The notes under the pieces are model-generated. The model ran no database searches and was not told the DNA's origin. It worked only from the letters and a program-made list of their open reading frames with translations. A program made the translations under genes and the position numbers. Positions 9,296 through 19,748 of a DNA stretch of 64,000 nt are shown in pieces (position 1 is the stretch's first letter; every line of letters begins with the position of its first letter). Location: assembly GCF_001641635.1 (NCBI RefSeq), contig NZ_LUUB01000034.1, positions 83,305 to 147,304 on the forward strand, read 5' to 3'. Source of the DNA: Bradyrhizobium centrolobii (GTDB taxonomy: Bacteria > Pseudomonadota > Alphaproteobacteria > Rhizobiales > Xanthobacteraceae).

Positions 9296-10261
9296 TCAGT
9301 TGGTCTGCTGGATCGCCGACAATTCCCAACCGCCGCCCGGCCGCCGTGCGAAGGTCCAGATTTCGGTGACCTCGCCCGGCTGTTCGCTGCCGGCGACGAG
9401 CGCGCCGGTGTTGCGATCGACCGTCTTGTCGGTCAGCGCGAAGCGCATCGCCACCGTCGCATAGTCGGTCTCGCCTTCGCGCCAGGCTTCCGCGAGGTCG
9501 CCCTGCAACAGCTTGACGTTGGAGGTCTTGTTGACGACGTTGCGCGCGCGGTTCTGGGCGAGGTCCTGCTCGAGATAAGAGACCATTTCCGGCGTCGCGA
9601 GCGTGTGCAGCTTGGCCACGTCCTCGTTCGACCAGGCGGTCTGGATCTCGCCGAGCAGACGCTCGAACGCCTCATAGTCGGCCGGCCGGATTTCGAGCGG
9701 CGCATTGTTGGAGCCGAAGCCGAAACCGCCAAGGCCGCTGCGATAGTTCGTCTGCGGTCCCGAACCGCCATTACCATCAGCGCCCGCATAGGCGGCCTGC
9801 GGCGTGTGGCGGCGCTGCCACCACGACATCGCCAGCCGCACCACGAACACCACGAGCACGATCTGGAGGATCAGGCCCAGGATCGACGAGAGGCCGCCGA
9901 GACCACCGAACAGACCGCCACCGAACAGCATGCCCAAGAGGCCTGCGCCGAGGAAACCGGCGGCAAGGCCGCCCAGGAAGCCGCCGCCGCGGCCGAACAG
10001 GCCGCCGCGCGCGGGCGCGGTTGCGGGCGAGTTCATGCCTGCGCCTGGCTGGGTGTAGGTGCGGTTGAACTGCGAGGCCGAGCCCGGCGCGGTCGTGGTC
10101 GACGGCGGCGCCGAGTAAGTGCGCGAGCCGCGCGAACCCGACGAGAAGCCACCGCCGACGCGGGCGTCGGCGGACGAGATCGCCAGCGCAGTCGGCAGCG
10201 CGAGCGCCAGCACGACGGCAATCGTCTTCACGAAACTGCGGCTACGTTGCGAGAAATTCAT
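9296..10261 (-). CDS. Tim44-like domain membrane protein
   Basis: A 321-aa protein starting at ATG 10261 (MNFSQRSRSFVKTIAVVLAL). An N-terminal signal or anchor ends at SSADA. A low-complexity Gly/Ser/Thr region follows, then a glycine-rich hydrophobic block (GGLFGRGGGFLGGLAAGFLG...) and a membrane helix (ILGLILQIVLVVFVVRLAM). The C-terminal about 130 residues (IRPADYEAFERLLGEIQTAW...DYATVAMRF...EIWTFARRPGGGWELSAIQQ) form the Tim44/MRPL45-like fold. Bacterial members are membrane-bound with no settled role. Confidence 0.82.
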   Translation of the reverse strand: MNFSQRSRSFVKTIAVVLALALPTALAISSADARVGGGFSSGSRGSRTYSAPPSTTTAPGSASQFNRTYTQPGAGMNSPATAPARGGLFGRGGGFLGGLAAGFLGAGLLGMLFGGGLFGGLGGLSSILGLILQIVLVVFVVRLAMSWWQRRHTPQAAYAGADGNGGSGPQTNYRSGLGGFGFGSNNAPLEIRPADYEAFERLLGEIQTAWSNEDVAKLHTLATPEMVSYLEQDLAQNRARNVVNKTSNVKLLQGDLAEAWREGETDYATVAMRFALTDKTVDRNTGALVAGSEQPGEVTEIWTFARRPGGGWELSAIQQTN

Positions 10262-10479
10262 GTGCGTTTCCCAAATCCCCGGCATGGGGACGTGCCCCTA
10301 AGATGGGCAGCCTTCTACAAAAGTGAAGCCGGTTTCGGAAGCCCCGACTGCGGCCCTCAGTCGCGGGGATGTGGCAAAAGCCCATATTTGCCGGGGGTTT
10401 GGAGGGGCGCGCGGTGGAACCGTGGTCAAAGGTTACCGGCGCGTTTTCAACTTGAGATAAGGGCTCCGCTCTCTCGACA

Positions 10480-10565
10480 CGTCGCTGCGAGCGCAGCGAA
10501 GCAATCCAGAGCCTTTCCGCGGAGACAGTCTGGATTGCTTCGTCGCTCCGCTCTTCGCAATGACG
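10480..10565. repeat. Dispersed palindromic repeat
   Basis: The arms GCGAAGCAATCCAGA and TCTGGATTGCTTCG are complementary, and the outer ends are CGTCGCTGCGAGCGC and GCAATGACG. It is the same family as 15880-15960 and 19320-19400, in the cckA/Tim44 intergenic region. Confidence 0.85.
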
Positions 10566-10591
10566 GCATTCGGGGCAGGCCGCTTCCCAAA

Positions 10592-10734
10592 CGTCGTCCT
10601 GGACAAGCGAGCGGAGCGAGCGCTGATCCAGGACCCATTACCCCAGGGCGTGGTTGTCTTGCACTGGTTTGGCCAACACCTTCCGCCACGACAGCCTTTC
10701 GGTGTAATGGGTCCTGGCTTTCGCCAGGACGACG
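10592..10734. repeat. Second palindromic repeat type (GTCGTCCTGG...CCAGGACGAC)
   Basis: Left ACGTCGTCCTGG and CCAGGACCCATTACCCC pair with right TGTAATGGGTCCTGG and CCAGGACGACGG, enclosing about 75 bases. It differs in sequence from the CATTGCGAG family and lies 27 bp from it, making a composite about 250-bp repeat block between Tim44 and cckA. Nothing else is seen in 10262-10779. Confidence 0.75.
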
Positions 10735-10779
10735 GCGGAGATTGCCCAGCGTCGGTATCCTCCCTCACGAGACACGCCC

Positions 10780-13359
<2,580 letters not shown>

Positions 13360-13514
13360 CTCAAGCGGGCGCAGCCTGTCGGCAGAAAACGAACGCGCCA
13401 CGGGGCACGCGGGGTCCTCCCTGCCTGAATCGGACCCGCGGGCGCAAGGGCGGCAACGGCGAAACGTACGCTGATTCCCAGATTACAGCCATTTCCGGTA
13501 CTTTTCGGGGCTTT

Positions 13515-14594
13515 TTATCCCCGTCCGGCGCCAAACCCGCGCTTCAGCCGGACGACGTAGCCGATGACTTCGGCAACCGCATGGTAGTACTCGACCGGGA
13601 TTTCCTGATCGATTTCGACGGTCGCGTAGAGCGAGCGCGCCAGCGGTACGTTCTCGACGATCGGGATGTCGTGTTCGCGCGCGATCTCCCTGATCTTGAA
13701 GGCGAGATTGTCGACACCCTTGGCGACGCAGATCGGCGCTGACATGCCGCGCTCGTAGGACAGCGCCACCGAATAGTGGGTCGGGTTGGTGATAATCACT
13801 GAGGCCTTTGGAACCGCCGCCATCATGCGCTTCTTGGCGCGCTGCTGCCGGAGCTGCCTGATCTTGCCCTTGATGTGCGGGTCGCCTTCGGACTGCTTGA
13901 ACTCTTCCTTGATCTCCTGGAGCGACATTTTCTGCCGCTGGAACCAGCTTCGATACTGGAAGAAGTAGTCCGCGATGGCGACGATCGCGAGCGCAGCGAC
14001 CACCGCGCCCAGAAGGTGGATGGTCATGCTGGTGGTGGCGCCCAGCATGGCGGACGGATCGAGCTTGACCATCGCCTCCATCCGGTGCCGCTCGGGCCAC
14101 AGGATCATGGTCATGACCGCGCCGAGTGCGATCAGCTTGCCGAGACCTTTCAGAAAGTTGGCCGCGGCCTGCTTGCCGAAGATGCGCTTGAAGCCGGCGG
14201 CGGGTGAGAGCTTGCTGAACTTGGGTTTCAGGGACTCAGCCGACCAGACCAGGCGATGCTGAAGCATGTTGCCAGCAATCGCCGCCAGCGCCAACATCAG
14301 CAAGGGCACGCCGACCGCCGCGAGCACCACCAATTCGAGCTGCTGCATCAGCGCGAGCAGGCTCCTGCCGTCGGTCTTGATCATCCAGGAATTGGCGAGC
14401 AGGTTGCGCATCGGCGTCACCAGGCCGCCGCCGATCGAACCCGAGAAGGACGAGACCACGAGCGTGCCGCCCGCGATCACGAACCAGGTGTTGATTTCCT
14501 GGCTTTTGGCGACGTCGCCGCGTTCGAGCGCCTCGTCGAGACGTTTTTGCGTCGGGTCTTCTGTTTGACTCTCGGGATCGTTGTCTTCCGCCAT
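13515..14594 (-). CDS. flhB: FlhB, flagellar export switch protein
   Basis: A 359-aa inner-membrane component of the flagellar type III export gate that switches substrate class from rod/hook to filament. The N-terminal SQTEDPTQKRLDEALERGDVAKSQEIN is diagnostic. Four hydrophobic segments follow, then the cytoplasmic domain with the autocleavage motif NPTH (270-273) in IITNPTHYSVALSYERG. It starts 7 bp after fliR ends. Length matches the family. Confidence 0.97.
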   Translation of the reverse strand: MAEDNDPESQTEDPTQKRLDEALERGDVAKSQEINTWFVIAGGTLVVSSFSGSIGGGLVTPMRNLLANSWMIKTDGRSLLALMQQLELVVLAAVGVPLLMLALAAIAGNMLQHRLVWSAESLKPKFSKLSPAAGFKRIFGKQAAANFLKGLGKLIALGAVMTMILWPERHRMEAMVKLDPSAMLGATTSMTIHLLGAVVAALAIVAIADYFFQYRSWFQRQKMSLQEIKEEFKQSEGDPHIKGKIRQLRQQRAKKRMMAAVPKASVIITNPTHYSVALSYERGMSAPICVAKGVDNLAFKIREIAREHDIPIVENVPLARSLYATVEIDQEIPVEYYHAVAEVIGYVVRLKRGFGAGRG

Positions 14595-14601
14595 CGATCC
14601 C

Positions 14602-15372
14602 TCACCTGAGCGGCATCATCTGGTGCATGACACCGATGAAGTAGTCGAGAAATGTGCCCATCATCGCCGCGATCACCACGCCGAGCACCAGGAAGCCAGC
14701 GAAAATCGACAGCGGCACGCCGACGAAGTAGACCTGCATCTGCGGCATCAGCCGCGCCAGCACGCCAAGACCGATGTTGAAGACGAGTCCGAACACCAGG
14801 AATGGCCCGGAGAGTTGCAAGCCCAGCCGGAACGCGGCGGCGAAGGCGCGCGTCGCGAGCGAGGCGACGTCGCCGCTCGACACCGTCTCGCCCGGCGAGA
14901 AGATCGCGTAGCTGTCGTTCAACGCCGCAATCACCAGGTGATGGCTGTCAGTGGCGAACAGCAGCGTCACGCCCAGCATGGTCAGGAAATTGCCAACCAG
15001 GACGCCCTGCTGCCCCTGCGTCGGATCGACCGAGGTGACGAAGCCGAGTCCCATCTGCTGTGCGATCACCGAGCCTGCGACTTGCAGCGCCGCGAGCGTC
15101 ACGCGCGCGGTCGCGCCCAAGACGATGCCGATCACGATCTCATGCAGCATCAGCACGAGCAGCGACGCAATCGAGCCCATGTCGACATGGTAGGCGTTGC
15201 GATGCAGGGGCAGGATGATCAGCGTGAGCAACAGCGCAATCGACAGCTTCACCCGCGTCGGGATGTTGGTCTCACCCAGGCCCGGCAGCAGCATCACCAT
15301 CGCGCCGACCCGGGCGAAGGCGAGCATGAAGGCCGCGGCGAGCGCCGGCAGCAGCGAGATGTCGATGCGCAT
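14602..15372 (-). CDS. fliR: FliR, flagellar export gate protein
   Basis: A 256-aa multispanning protein of the export gate, in complex with FliP and FliQ. ATG 15372 (MRIDISLLPALAAAFMLAFARVG) is chosen. The longer frame upstream reads through palindromic repeats and does not resemble FliR. Conserved FliR features include PGLGETNIPTRVKLSIALLLT and GLVFNIGLGVLARLMPQMQVYFVG. The gap to fliQ (180 bp) is unusually long for this operon and is filled by two palindromes. Confidence 0.95.
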   Translation of the reverse strand: MRIDISLLPALAAAFMLAFARVGAMVMLLPGLGETNIPTRVKLSIALLLTLIILPLHRNAYHVDMGSIASLLVLMLHEIVIGIVLGATARVTLAALQVAGSVIAQQMGLGFVTSVDPTQGQQGVLVGNFLTMLGVTLLFATDSHHLVIAALNDSYAIFSPGETVSSGDVASLATRAFAAAFRLGLQLSGPFLVFGLVFNIGLGVLARLMPQMQVYFVGVPLSIFAGFLVLGVVIAAMMGTFLDYFIGVMHQMMPLR

Positions 15373-15377
15373 AGCCG

Positions 15378-15449
15378 AATGCCCCGGCTCCAACATTCGC
15401 ATGCCGTCGCGGCAGGCATTTTTGCGAATGTTGGAGCCAAAGGGGCATT
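15378..15449. repeat. Palindromic element 1 between fliR and fliQ
   Basis: The left arm (15378-15400, AATGCCCCGGCTCCAACATT...) pairs with the right arm (15424-15449), with a small insertion on the right. A nested TGCCG-TCG-CGGCA stem lies inside. It is unlike the CATTGCGAG family and starts 6 bp upstream of the fliR start codon, so it would fold in the mRNA leader of fliR. Confidence 0.85.
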
Positions 15450-15463
15450 CGCAAAGATCAATA

Positions 15464-15542
15464 GTCGCGCGGCTGTTGGATTTGACATTCGCCATCGCAC
15501 CCCCCGGGAGCCCCGGGGCGAATGTCAAATCCACCGCGCGAC
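15464..15542. repeat. Palindromic element 2 between fliR and fliQ
   Basis: The left arm GTCGCGCGG then TGGATTTGACATTCGCC (15464-15493, with a 4-base interruption) pairs with the right arm GGCGAATGTCAAATCCA then CCGCGCGAC (15517-15542). A GC-rich loop (CCCCCCGGGAGCCCC) separates them. It ends 10 bp past the fliQ stop and could act as a stem-loop between the two cistrons. Confidence 0.85.
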
Positions 15543-15552
15543 GCATCTTGCC

Positions 15553-15816
15553 TCAGCCGCCGATGATTCGCGACGAGATCCGCAGCATGTGGGCATGGAG
15601 TGCGTCGGCCATGAAAGGTAGCGCCAATAGCATCGTGGCGAAGATAGCCAAAATCTTCGGCACGTAGATCAGCGTCTGTTCCTGGATCTGCGTCAGCGCC
15701 TGGAATAGCGACACCACGACGCCCACCACGAGGCCGACCACCATCAACGGCGATGACACGATCACGATCGTCCAGATGGCGTCGCGCGCGACGTCGAGGG
15801 TCTCAGGTCCAGTCAT
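15553..15816 (-). CDS. fliQ: FliQ, flagellar export gate protein
   Basis: An 87-aa protein with two membrane helices (AIWTIVIVSSPLMVVGLVVG; KILAIFATMLLALPFMADAL) and the FliQ loop QALTQIQEQTLIYVPK. ATG 15816 (MTGPETLDVARDAIW) has AGGAAG upstream and gives the usual family length. The longer in-frame extension is repeat-derived. Confidence 0.96.
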   Translation of the reverse strand: MTGPETLDVARDAIWTIVIVSSPLMVVGLVVGVVVSLFQALTQIQEQTLIYVPKILAIFATMLLALPFMADALHAHMLRISSRIIGG

Positions 15817-15879
15817 TGCAAACTTCCTCTTCATTCCTTGCCTCCCCGTCGTCGCGACCAAGGAGGAACGCCGTTTCCT

Positions 15880-15960
15880 CGTCATTGCGAGCGCAGCGAA
15901 GCAATCCAGACTGCCGCCGCGGAAAGGTTCTGGATTGCTTCGCTGCGCTCGCAATGACGA
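15880..15960. repeat. Dispersed palindromic repeat between fliQ and fliE
   Basis: CGTCATTGCGAGCGCAGCGA then AGCAATCCAGA pairs with TCTGGATTGCTTCG then CTGCGCTCGCAATGACG. Complementarity is almost perfect around a GC-rich loop. It is the best-preserved copy of the family in the window and sits in the gap between two flagellar genes. Confidence 0.9.
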
Positions 15961-15978
15961 TTGGGGCGAGCGCCGAAA

Positions 15979-16287
15979 TCAGATCGGCATCTTCATGATG
16001 TCTTCATACGCAGCGATCACGCGGTCGCGGACCGAGACCAGCGTGGACACCGCAACGTCGGTGTCTGCGACCGCCGTGACGACGTCCATCACGTTGGCCT
16101 TGCCGGCGGCCATCGCCACGGTCTGCGCATCCGATTTGCGACCTGATTCCATAACGCTGCCGACGGCGTCCTTGAGCAGCGCGGCGAAGGATTGTCCGCT
16201 CGCTTCGCTGCCCTTGCCCGCGCCGCTGTTCTCCAGCACGCGGGCAAGGTTGGCATAGGCGTTGGCGGCGATTGTCGGTGAAGCCAT
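15979..16287 (-). CDS. fliE: FliE, MS ring-rod junction protein
   Basis: A 102-aa FliE, the first exported rod component joining FliF to the proximal rod. Diagnostic C-terminal half: SDAQTVAMAAGKANVMDVVTAVADTDVAVSTLVSVRDRVIAAYEDIMKMPI. It lies downstream of flgC (16-bp gap), the usual flgB-flgC-fliE order. Confidence 0.95.
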   Translation of the reverse strand: MASPTIAANAYANLARVLENSGAGKGSEASGQSFAALLKDAVGSVMESGRKSDAQTVAMAAGKANVMDVVTAVADTDVAVSTLVSVRDRVIAAYEDIMKMPI

Positions 16288-16303
16288 GGCTAAATATCCC
16301 TGC

Positions 16304-16729
16304 TCAGGTCTTGAGGATGTCGAGCGTGCGCTGGATCATCCGGCGCGTCGCACTGATGATGTTGAGATTGGCCTCGTAGGACCGCTGCGCGTCGCGCATG
16401 TCGGTCATCTCGACCACCGAGTTCACGTTGGGATATTTGACGTTGCCGCTCGCATCTGCCGCCGGATTGTTCGGCTCGTATTTGACGCGGAAGCTGGACT
16501 GGTCGGGTCGGATCTTGCCGAGGGTGACGACCTGCGCGTCGAGCGTGCGGTCGAGCGCGGAGGAGAAGGTCGGCACCTTGCGCCGGTAGGGATCACCGCC
16601 GGCGCTCTGCGCGGTCGAATCCGCGTTGGCGATGTTTTCCGAGATCACCCGCATGCGTCCGGCCTGCGCGCGCAGGCCGGAGGTCGCAATCGCCATCGAA
16701 CGGGCAAAGTCGCTGCTGTCATTGGCCAT
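16304..16729 (-). CDS. flgC: FlgC, proximal rod protein
   Basis: A 141-aa rod protein. The N-terminal heptad region MAIATSGLRAQAGRMRVISENIANADST and C-terminal VNSVVEMTDMRDAQRSYEANLNIISATRRMIQRTLDIL are canonical. A GGDPYRRK segment follows the N-terminal helix, as in other FlgC. It is the second gene of the flgB operon. Confidence 0.96.
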   Translation of the reverse strand: MANDSSDFARSMAIATSGLRAQAGRMRVISENIANADSTAQSAGGDPYRRKVPTFSSALDRTLDAQVVTLGKIRPDQSSFRVKYEPNNPAADASGNVKYPNVNSVVEMTDMRDAQRSYEANLNIISATRRMIQRTLDILKT

Positions 16730-16747
16730 GACCTGCCTCCGCTAGTC

Positions 16748-17152
16748 CTAACCTTTGCCGATCGCGGTCTTGAGCAGATGCAGGCTCTTCGAATAGAGCG
16801 AGGTCGCCGCCGCGTAGTCCATCTGGTTGCTCGCGGCCTTCATCATCTCCTCCTCGAGGTTGACGGTGTTGCCCGCGGGACGGGTCTCGAAGCCCGCATT
16901 CTTGTTCTGGTCGAAGGAGGACTGCGCGCCGGATGGCGTCATGTGGGAAGGGCTGGTGCGGGCGAGCGCCAGGGGCCCCATCGAGCCGGTGGCGGCACCG
17001 GTCTTGTCGAACTTCGGCTCGACCAGGTCGCGGGGCCGGAAATTGGGCGTGTCGGAATTGGAGACGTTCTCGGACAGGACGCGCTGGCGTTCCTGGTGCC
17101 ACTGCATCTTGGTGCGAAGCGCCGAGAGCACCGGGAGGTCGTTGATGGACAT
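16748..17152 (-). CDS. flgB: FlgB, proximal rod protein
   Basis: A 134-aa protein. ATG 17152 (MSINDLPVLSALRTKM) has GGAG 9 bp upstream; a start at 17173 is less likely. The motif RQRVLSENVSNSDTPNFRPRDL is the FlgB signature, and the C-terminal part is helical (MDYAAATSLYSKSLHLLKTAIGKG). It is first in the run flgB-flgC-fliE-fliQ-fliR-flhB-cckA, with a CtrA-type box 66 bp upstream. Confidence 0.95.
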   Translation of the reverse strand: MSINDLPVLSALRTKMQWHQERQRVLSENVSNSDTPNFRPRDLVEPKFDKTGAATGSMGPLALARTSPSHMTPSGAQSSFDQNKNAGFETRPAGNTVNLEEEMMKAASNQMDYAAATSLYSKSLHLLKTAIGKG

Positions 17153-17217
17153 CGTTGCGGCTCCTTCCGCCATTCGGATCTGTGTCCGAAGCTAGGCAGA
17201 ATTTGCCGCGTGTATGG

Positions 17218-17232
17218 TTAACGGGTGGTTAA
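17218..17232 (-). promoter_or_regulatory. CtrA box upstream of flgB
   Basis: The reverse strand reads TTAACCACCCGTTAACCATA, an exact TTAA-N7-TTAAC CtrA consensus with the extended CGTTAACCAT core seen at other sites here. It lies 66 bp upstream of the flgB start. The divergent fliO starts 270 bp to the right. Confidence 0.85.
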
Positions 17233-17503
17233 AGCGGCCGTGCCACGATGTTCCCGGCCGGGACATGCATCTTGCCCCCGTGTTTCTACGCCTCCCAAAA
17301 GCCGCATTAACCCAACCGCTTGGCGGCCCGCGTGCAGCCCAAGAAGTCGTTTTGGATCGGGCGATTCATGGGTTATTAAGAGTTGGGGACGGCAAAGCTT
17401 GCCGTGGGATGTTAAGAGATCACAGTTTTGGGGCATCGGACGCCGGTGGTCGGTGGATCTGACCATGGGTGGCACGTGAAAGCGCCATTTGCCGGGGACA
17501 AGT

Positions 17504-18469
17504 ATGCAAGGTAGCCCGATAACCTTCATCGTCGCGTTCATCGTCGTTCTGGCGTTGATCGGCGTCGCTGCGTGGCTGGTTCGCCGATTCGCCACCAGCC
17601 GGCTCGGCGCCAACACCCAGCGCGGTCGCATGCCCCGGCTTGCGGTGATCGATGCGGCCGCGGTCGACGGTCGCCGGCGCCTGGTGCTGGTCCGGCGTGA
17701 CAATATCGAGCATCTCCTGATGATCGGCGGCCCCACCGACATCGTCGTGGAGCCGAATATCGTGCGCGCAGTTCCCGGCCGCGACCAGCTTCCGCAGCGT
17801 CCCAACGCCGGTGAGCCGCCGCGCCTCGCCCCGATGCCGGACACCAGCGGCTGGGCCGACGAAGCGCCGCGGCCCGAACTGCTGGATCATCCCGAGCCGC
17901 AGATGCCCGAGCCGCCGCCACGGCCCGCGCGTCCCTCCTTCGCCGACGAAGTGCGCCGGCCCGCCCCCGTTCTGGCCGAGCGCCGCAGTGACCCGCTGGC
18001 CGGCTTTACGCCCGAGCAGATCGCGCCGCGCCCCGAGCGCGAGCTGCGGCCCGAACCCGTTCCGCCGCCGCGCGTCGCCCGCGGCGAATCGATCATGCCG
18101 CGCCCGCCGCGCCAGAGCGAGCCGGTGAAAGTGCCACCGGTGCGCGCCGAGCGCGCGGCCGCGCCGCCGCCCCCTCCGCCTGTGCCGCAAGCTCCGCCTG
18201 TTCCGCCGCCGGCGCCCGCCCCGGCCCCGTCGAGCGCCGAGCAGAATCTCGCCGAAATGGCCCAGCGACTCGAAGCCGCCCTGCGCCGCCCGGCCGGCGA
18301 GACGGTCGCGCCTCCCGTTGCGCCCGAGCCGGCTCCTCAGCGCGCGGCGCGTAACGAGCCTCCGGCGCCACCGGCCCCGCCCGCCAAGCCGGCCCCGGAA
18401 AAGACCAGCTTTGAAAACCTCGAAGACGAGATGGCCTCCCTGCTTGGCCGTCCGAAGCCGTCTTCGTGA
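17504..18469 (+). CDS. fliO: FliO-like flagellar protein with long proline-rich tail
   Basis: A 321-aa protein that likely assists assembly of the FliP ring. ATG 17504 is used (a TTG at 17489 is in frame). A single N-terminal membrane helix (SPITFIVAFIVVLALIGVAAWLVRRF) is followed by the small FliO fold (RLAVIDAAAVDGRRRLVLVRRDNIEHLLMIGGPTDIVVE). A cytoplasmic tail of about 220 residues rich in Pro, Ala, Arg and Glu ends ENLEDEMASLLGRPKPSS. Enterobacterial FliO lacks such a tail. Its stop overlaps the fliP start (GTGA). Confidence 0.85.
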   Translation: MQGSPITFIVAFIVVLALIGVAAWLVRRFATSRLGANTQRGRMPRLAVIDAAAVDGRRRLVLVRRDNIEHLLMIGGPTDIVVEPNIVRAVPGRDQLPQRPNAGEPPRLAPMPDTSGWADEAPRPELLDHPEPQMPEPPPRPARPSFADEVRRPAPVLAERRSDPLAGFTPEQIAPRPERELRPEPVPPPRVARGESIMPRPPRQSEPVKVPPVRAERAAAPPPPPPVPQAPPVPPPAPAPAPSSAEQNLAEMAQRLEAALRRPAGETVAPPVAPEPAPQRAARNEPPAPPAPPAKPAPEKTSFENLEDEMASLLGRPKPSS

Positions 18470-19218
18470 GGCTGCCGGCCCTCCCGCGTAGAGTTCTTTT
18501 TCTTTCTGTCCTGATCGGCGCGGCATCGCTCGCGATGCCTGCGCATGCGCAGGACATCAGCATCAATCTCGGCGGTCAGGGTGGCGGCGTCACCGAGCGC
18601 GCGATCCAGCTCATCGCGCTGCTCACGGTGCTGTCGATCGCACCGTCGATCCTGATCATGATGACCTCGTTTACGCGCATCGTGGTCGTCTTGTCGCTGC
18701 TGCGCACCGCGATGGGCACGGCGACCGCGCCGCCCAATACGGTGATCATCGCACTCGCGATGTTCCTCACCTTCTTTGTGATGGGACCCGTCTTACAAAA
18801 ATCCTATGACGAAGGCATCCGCCCGCTTGTCGCCAACCAGATCGGCGTCGAGGATGCGCTCCAGCGCGCCTCCGTCCCCTTGCGCGGCTTCATGCAAAAG
18901 AACGTGCGCGAAAAGGATTTGAAGCTGTTCCTGGATCTCTCGGGCGAGCCGCCGCCGGCCACCCCCGACGAGCTCGCACTCCGCATTCTCGTCCCTGCCT
19001 TCATGATCTCCGAACTGAAGCGCGCCTTCGAGATCGGCTTCCTGCTATTCCTCCCCTTCCTGATCATCGACCTCGTCGTCGCTTCCGTGCTGATGTCGAT
19101 GGGCATGATGATGCTGCCGCCGGCTACGATCTCGCTGCCGTTCAAGCTGATCTTCTTCGTGCTAGTCGACGGCTGGTCGCTGGTGGCAGGAAGTCTGGTG
19201 CAAAGCTATGGGGGGTGA
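18466..19218 (+). CDS. fliP: FliP, flagellar export gate protein
   Basis: A 250-aa export-gate core protein. The signal peptide MRLPALPRRVLFLSVLIGAASLAMPAHA is typical of FliP. It is followed by LLTVLSIAPSILIMMTSFTRIVVVLSLLRTA and DLVVASVLMSMGMMMLPPATISLPFKLIFFVLVDGW, both signatures. The GTG start at 18466 overlaps the fliO stop by four bases. FliP has moved away from fliQR, as in other alphaproteobacteria. Confidence 0.97.
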   Translation: MRLPALPRRVLFLSVLIGAASLAMPAHAQDISINLGGQGGGVTERAIQLIALLTVLSIAPSILIMMTSFTRIVVVLSLLRTAMGTATAPPNTVIIALAMFLTFFVMGPVLQKSYDEGIRPLVANQIGVEDALQRASVPLRGFMQKNVREKDLKLFLDLSGEPPPATPDELALRILVPAFMISELKRAFEIGFLLFLPFLIIDLVVASVLMSMGMMMLPPATISLPFKLIFFVLVDGWSLVAGSLVQSYGG

Positions 19219-19243
19219 CGGGCGGGAAGGCACGCCCTATCCC

Positions 19244-19400
19244 CGTCGTTGTTGCGAGCGCGCAGCAATCCAGAATGCCGCCGCGCGCGTGGACCAGGCA
19301 TGGAACATTAGTCCTCTGCCCGTCATTGCGATGAGCCCCTGCGACGAAGCAATCCAGACCGTCTCCGCGGAAAGATGCTTCGCTGCGCTCGCAATGACGG
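19244..19400. repeat. Two degenerate copies of the CATTGCGAG palindrome family
   Basis: A decayed half copy (GTTGCGAGCGCGCAGCAATCCAGA, 19251-19274) is followed by a fuller copy at 19320-19400 (CGTCATTGCG...AGCAATCCAGA...ATGCTTCGCTGCGCTCGCAATGACG). Pairing is weaker than at 15880. They lie between fliP and a convergent small gene. Confidence 0.7.
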
Positions 19401-19431
19401 AGAGCATGGCGGCGGCTCGGGCGACGACCGC

Positions 19432-19668
19432 CTACCCCTTCACGTCATATTGCTTGCTGAGGTGATCTCCGACCTGCACCAGCATCGCCACGCACTCGGG
19501 ATAGCCGGGCTTGTCGACGGTGGCCTGATCTGCGGCCGCGCGGAACTCCCAGCTGTCGCCGTCGCGAATGATCGAGATGGTCATGCCGTCGGGGCAATCG
19601 GCATGGACCTTCAATTCGGCCCGCGCCATCGCGATGAGTTCGGCTTCGGTCTTGGCAGGCTTGCTCAT
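19432..19668 (-). CDS. Conserved small protein of unknown function
   Basis: A 78-aa soluble protein from ATG 19668, preceded by GGGAGAGAG. It reads MSKPAKTEAELIAMARAELK, then DCPDGMTISIIRDGDSWEFRAA and CVAMLVQVGDHLSKQYDVKG. The layout suggests a small alpha/beta fold with two cysteines. No known function. Confidence 0.7.
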   Translation of the reverse strand: MSKPAKTEAELIAMARAELKVHADCPDGMTISIIRDGDSWEFRAAADQATVDKPGYPECVAMLVQVGDHLSKQYDVKG

Positions 19669-19748
19669 ATCAACTCTCTCCCGGCATGAAGACACGCAGG
19701 TTGCCGCTTCAACGGGCAACTGTCGAGAGGCCGAAGGTAGCACGGATC

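Noticed and set aside
17470..17490. TGGCAC...TTGC before fliO read as a sigma-54 promoter
   Set aside because: The spacing between GG and GC is 18 bp instead of 10. A second GG-N10-GC match at 17322-17335 has a poor -24 element and is expected by chance in GC-rich DNA.
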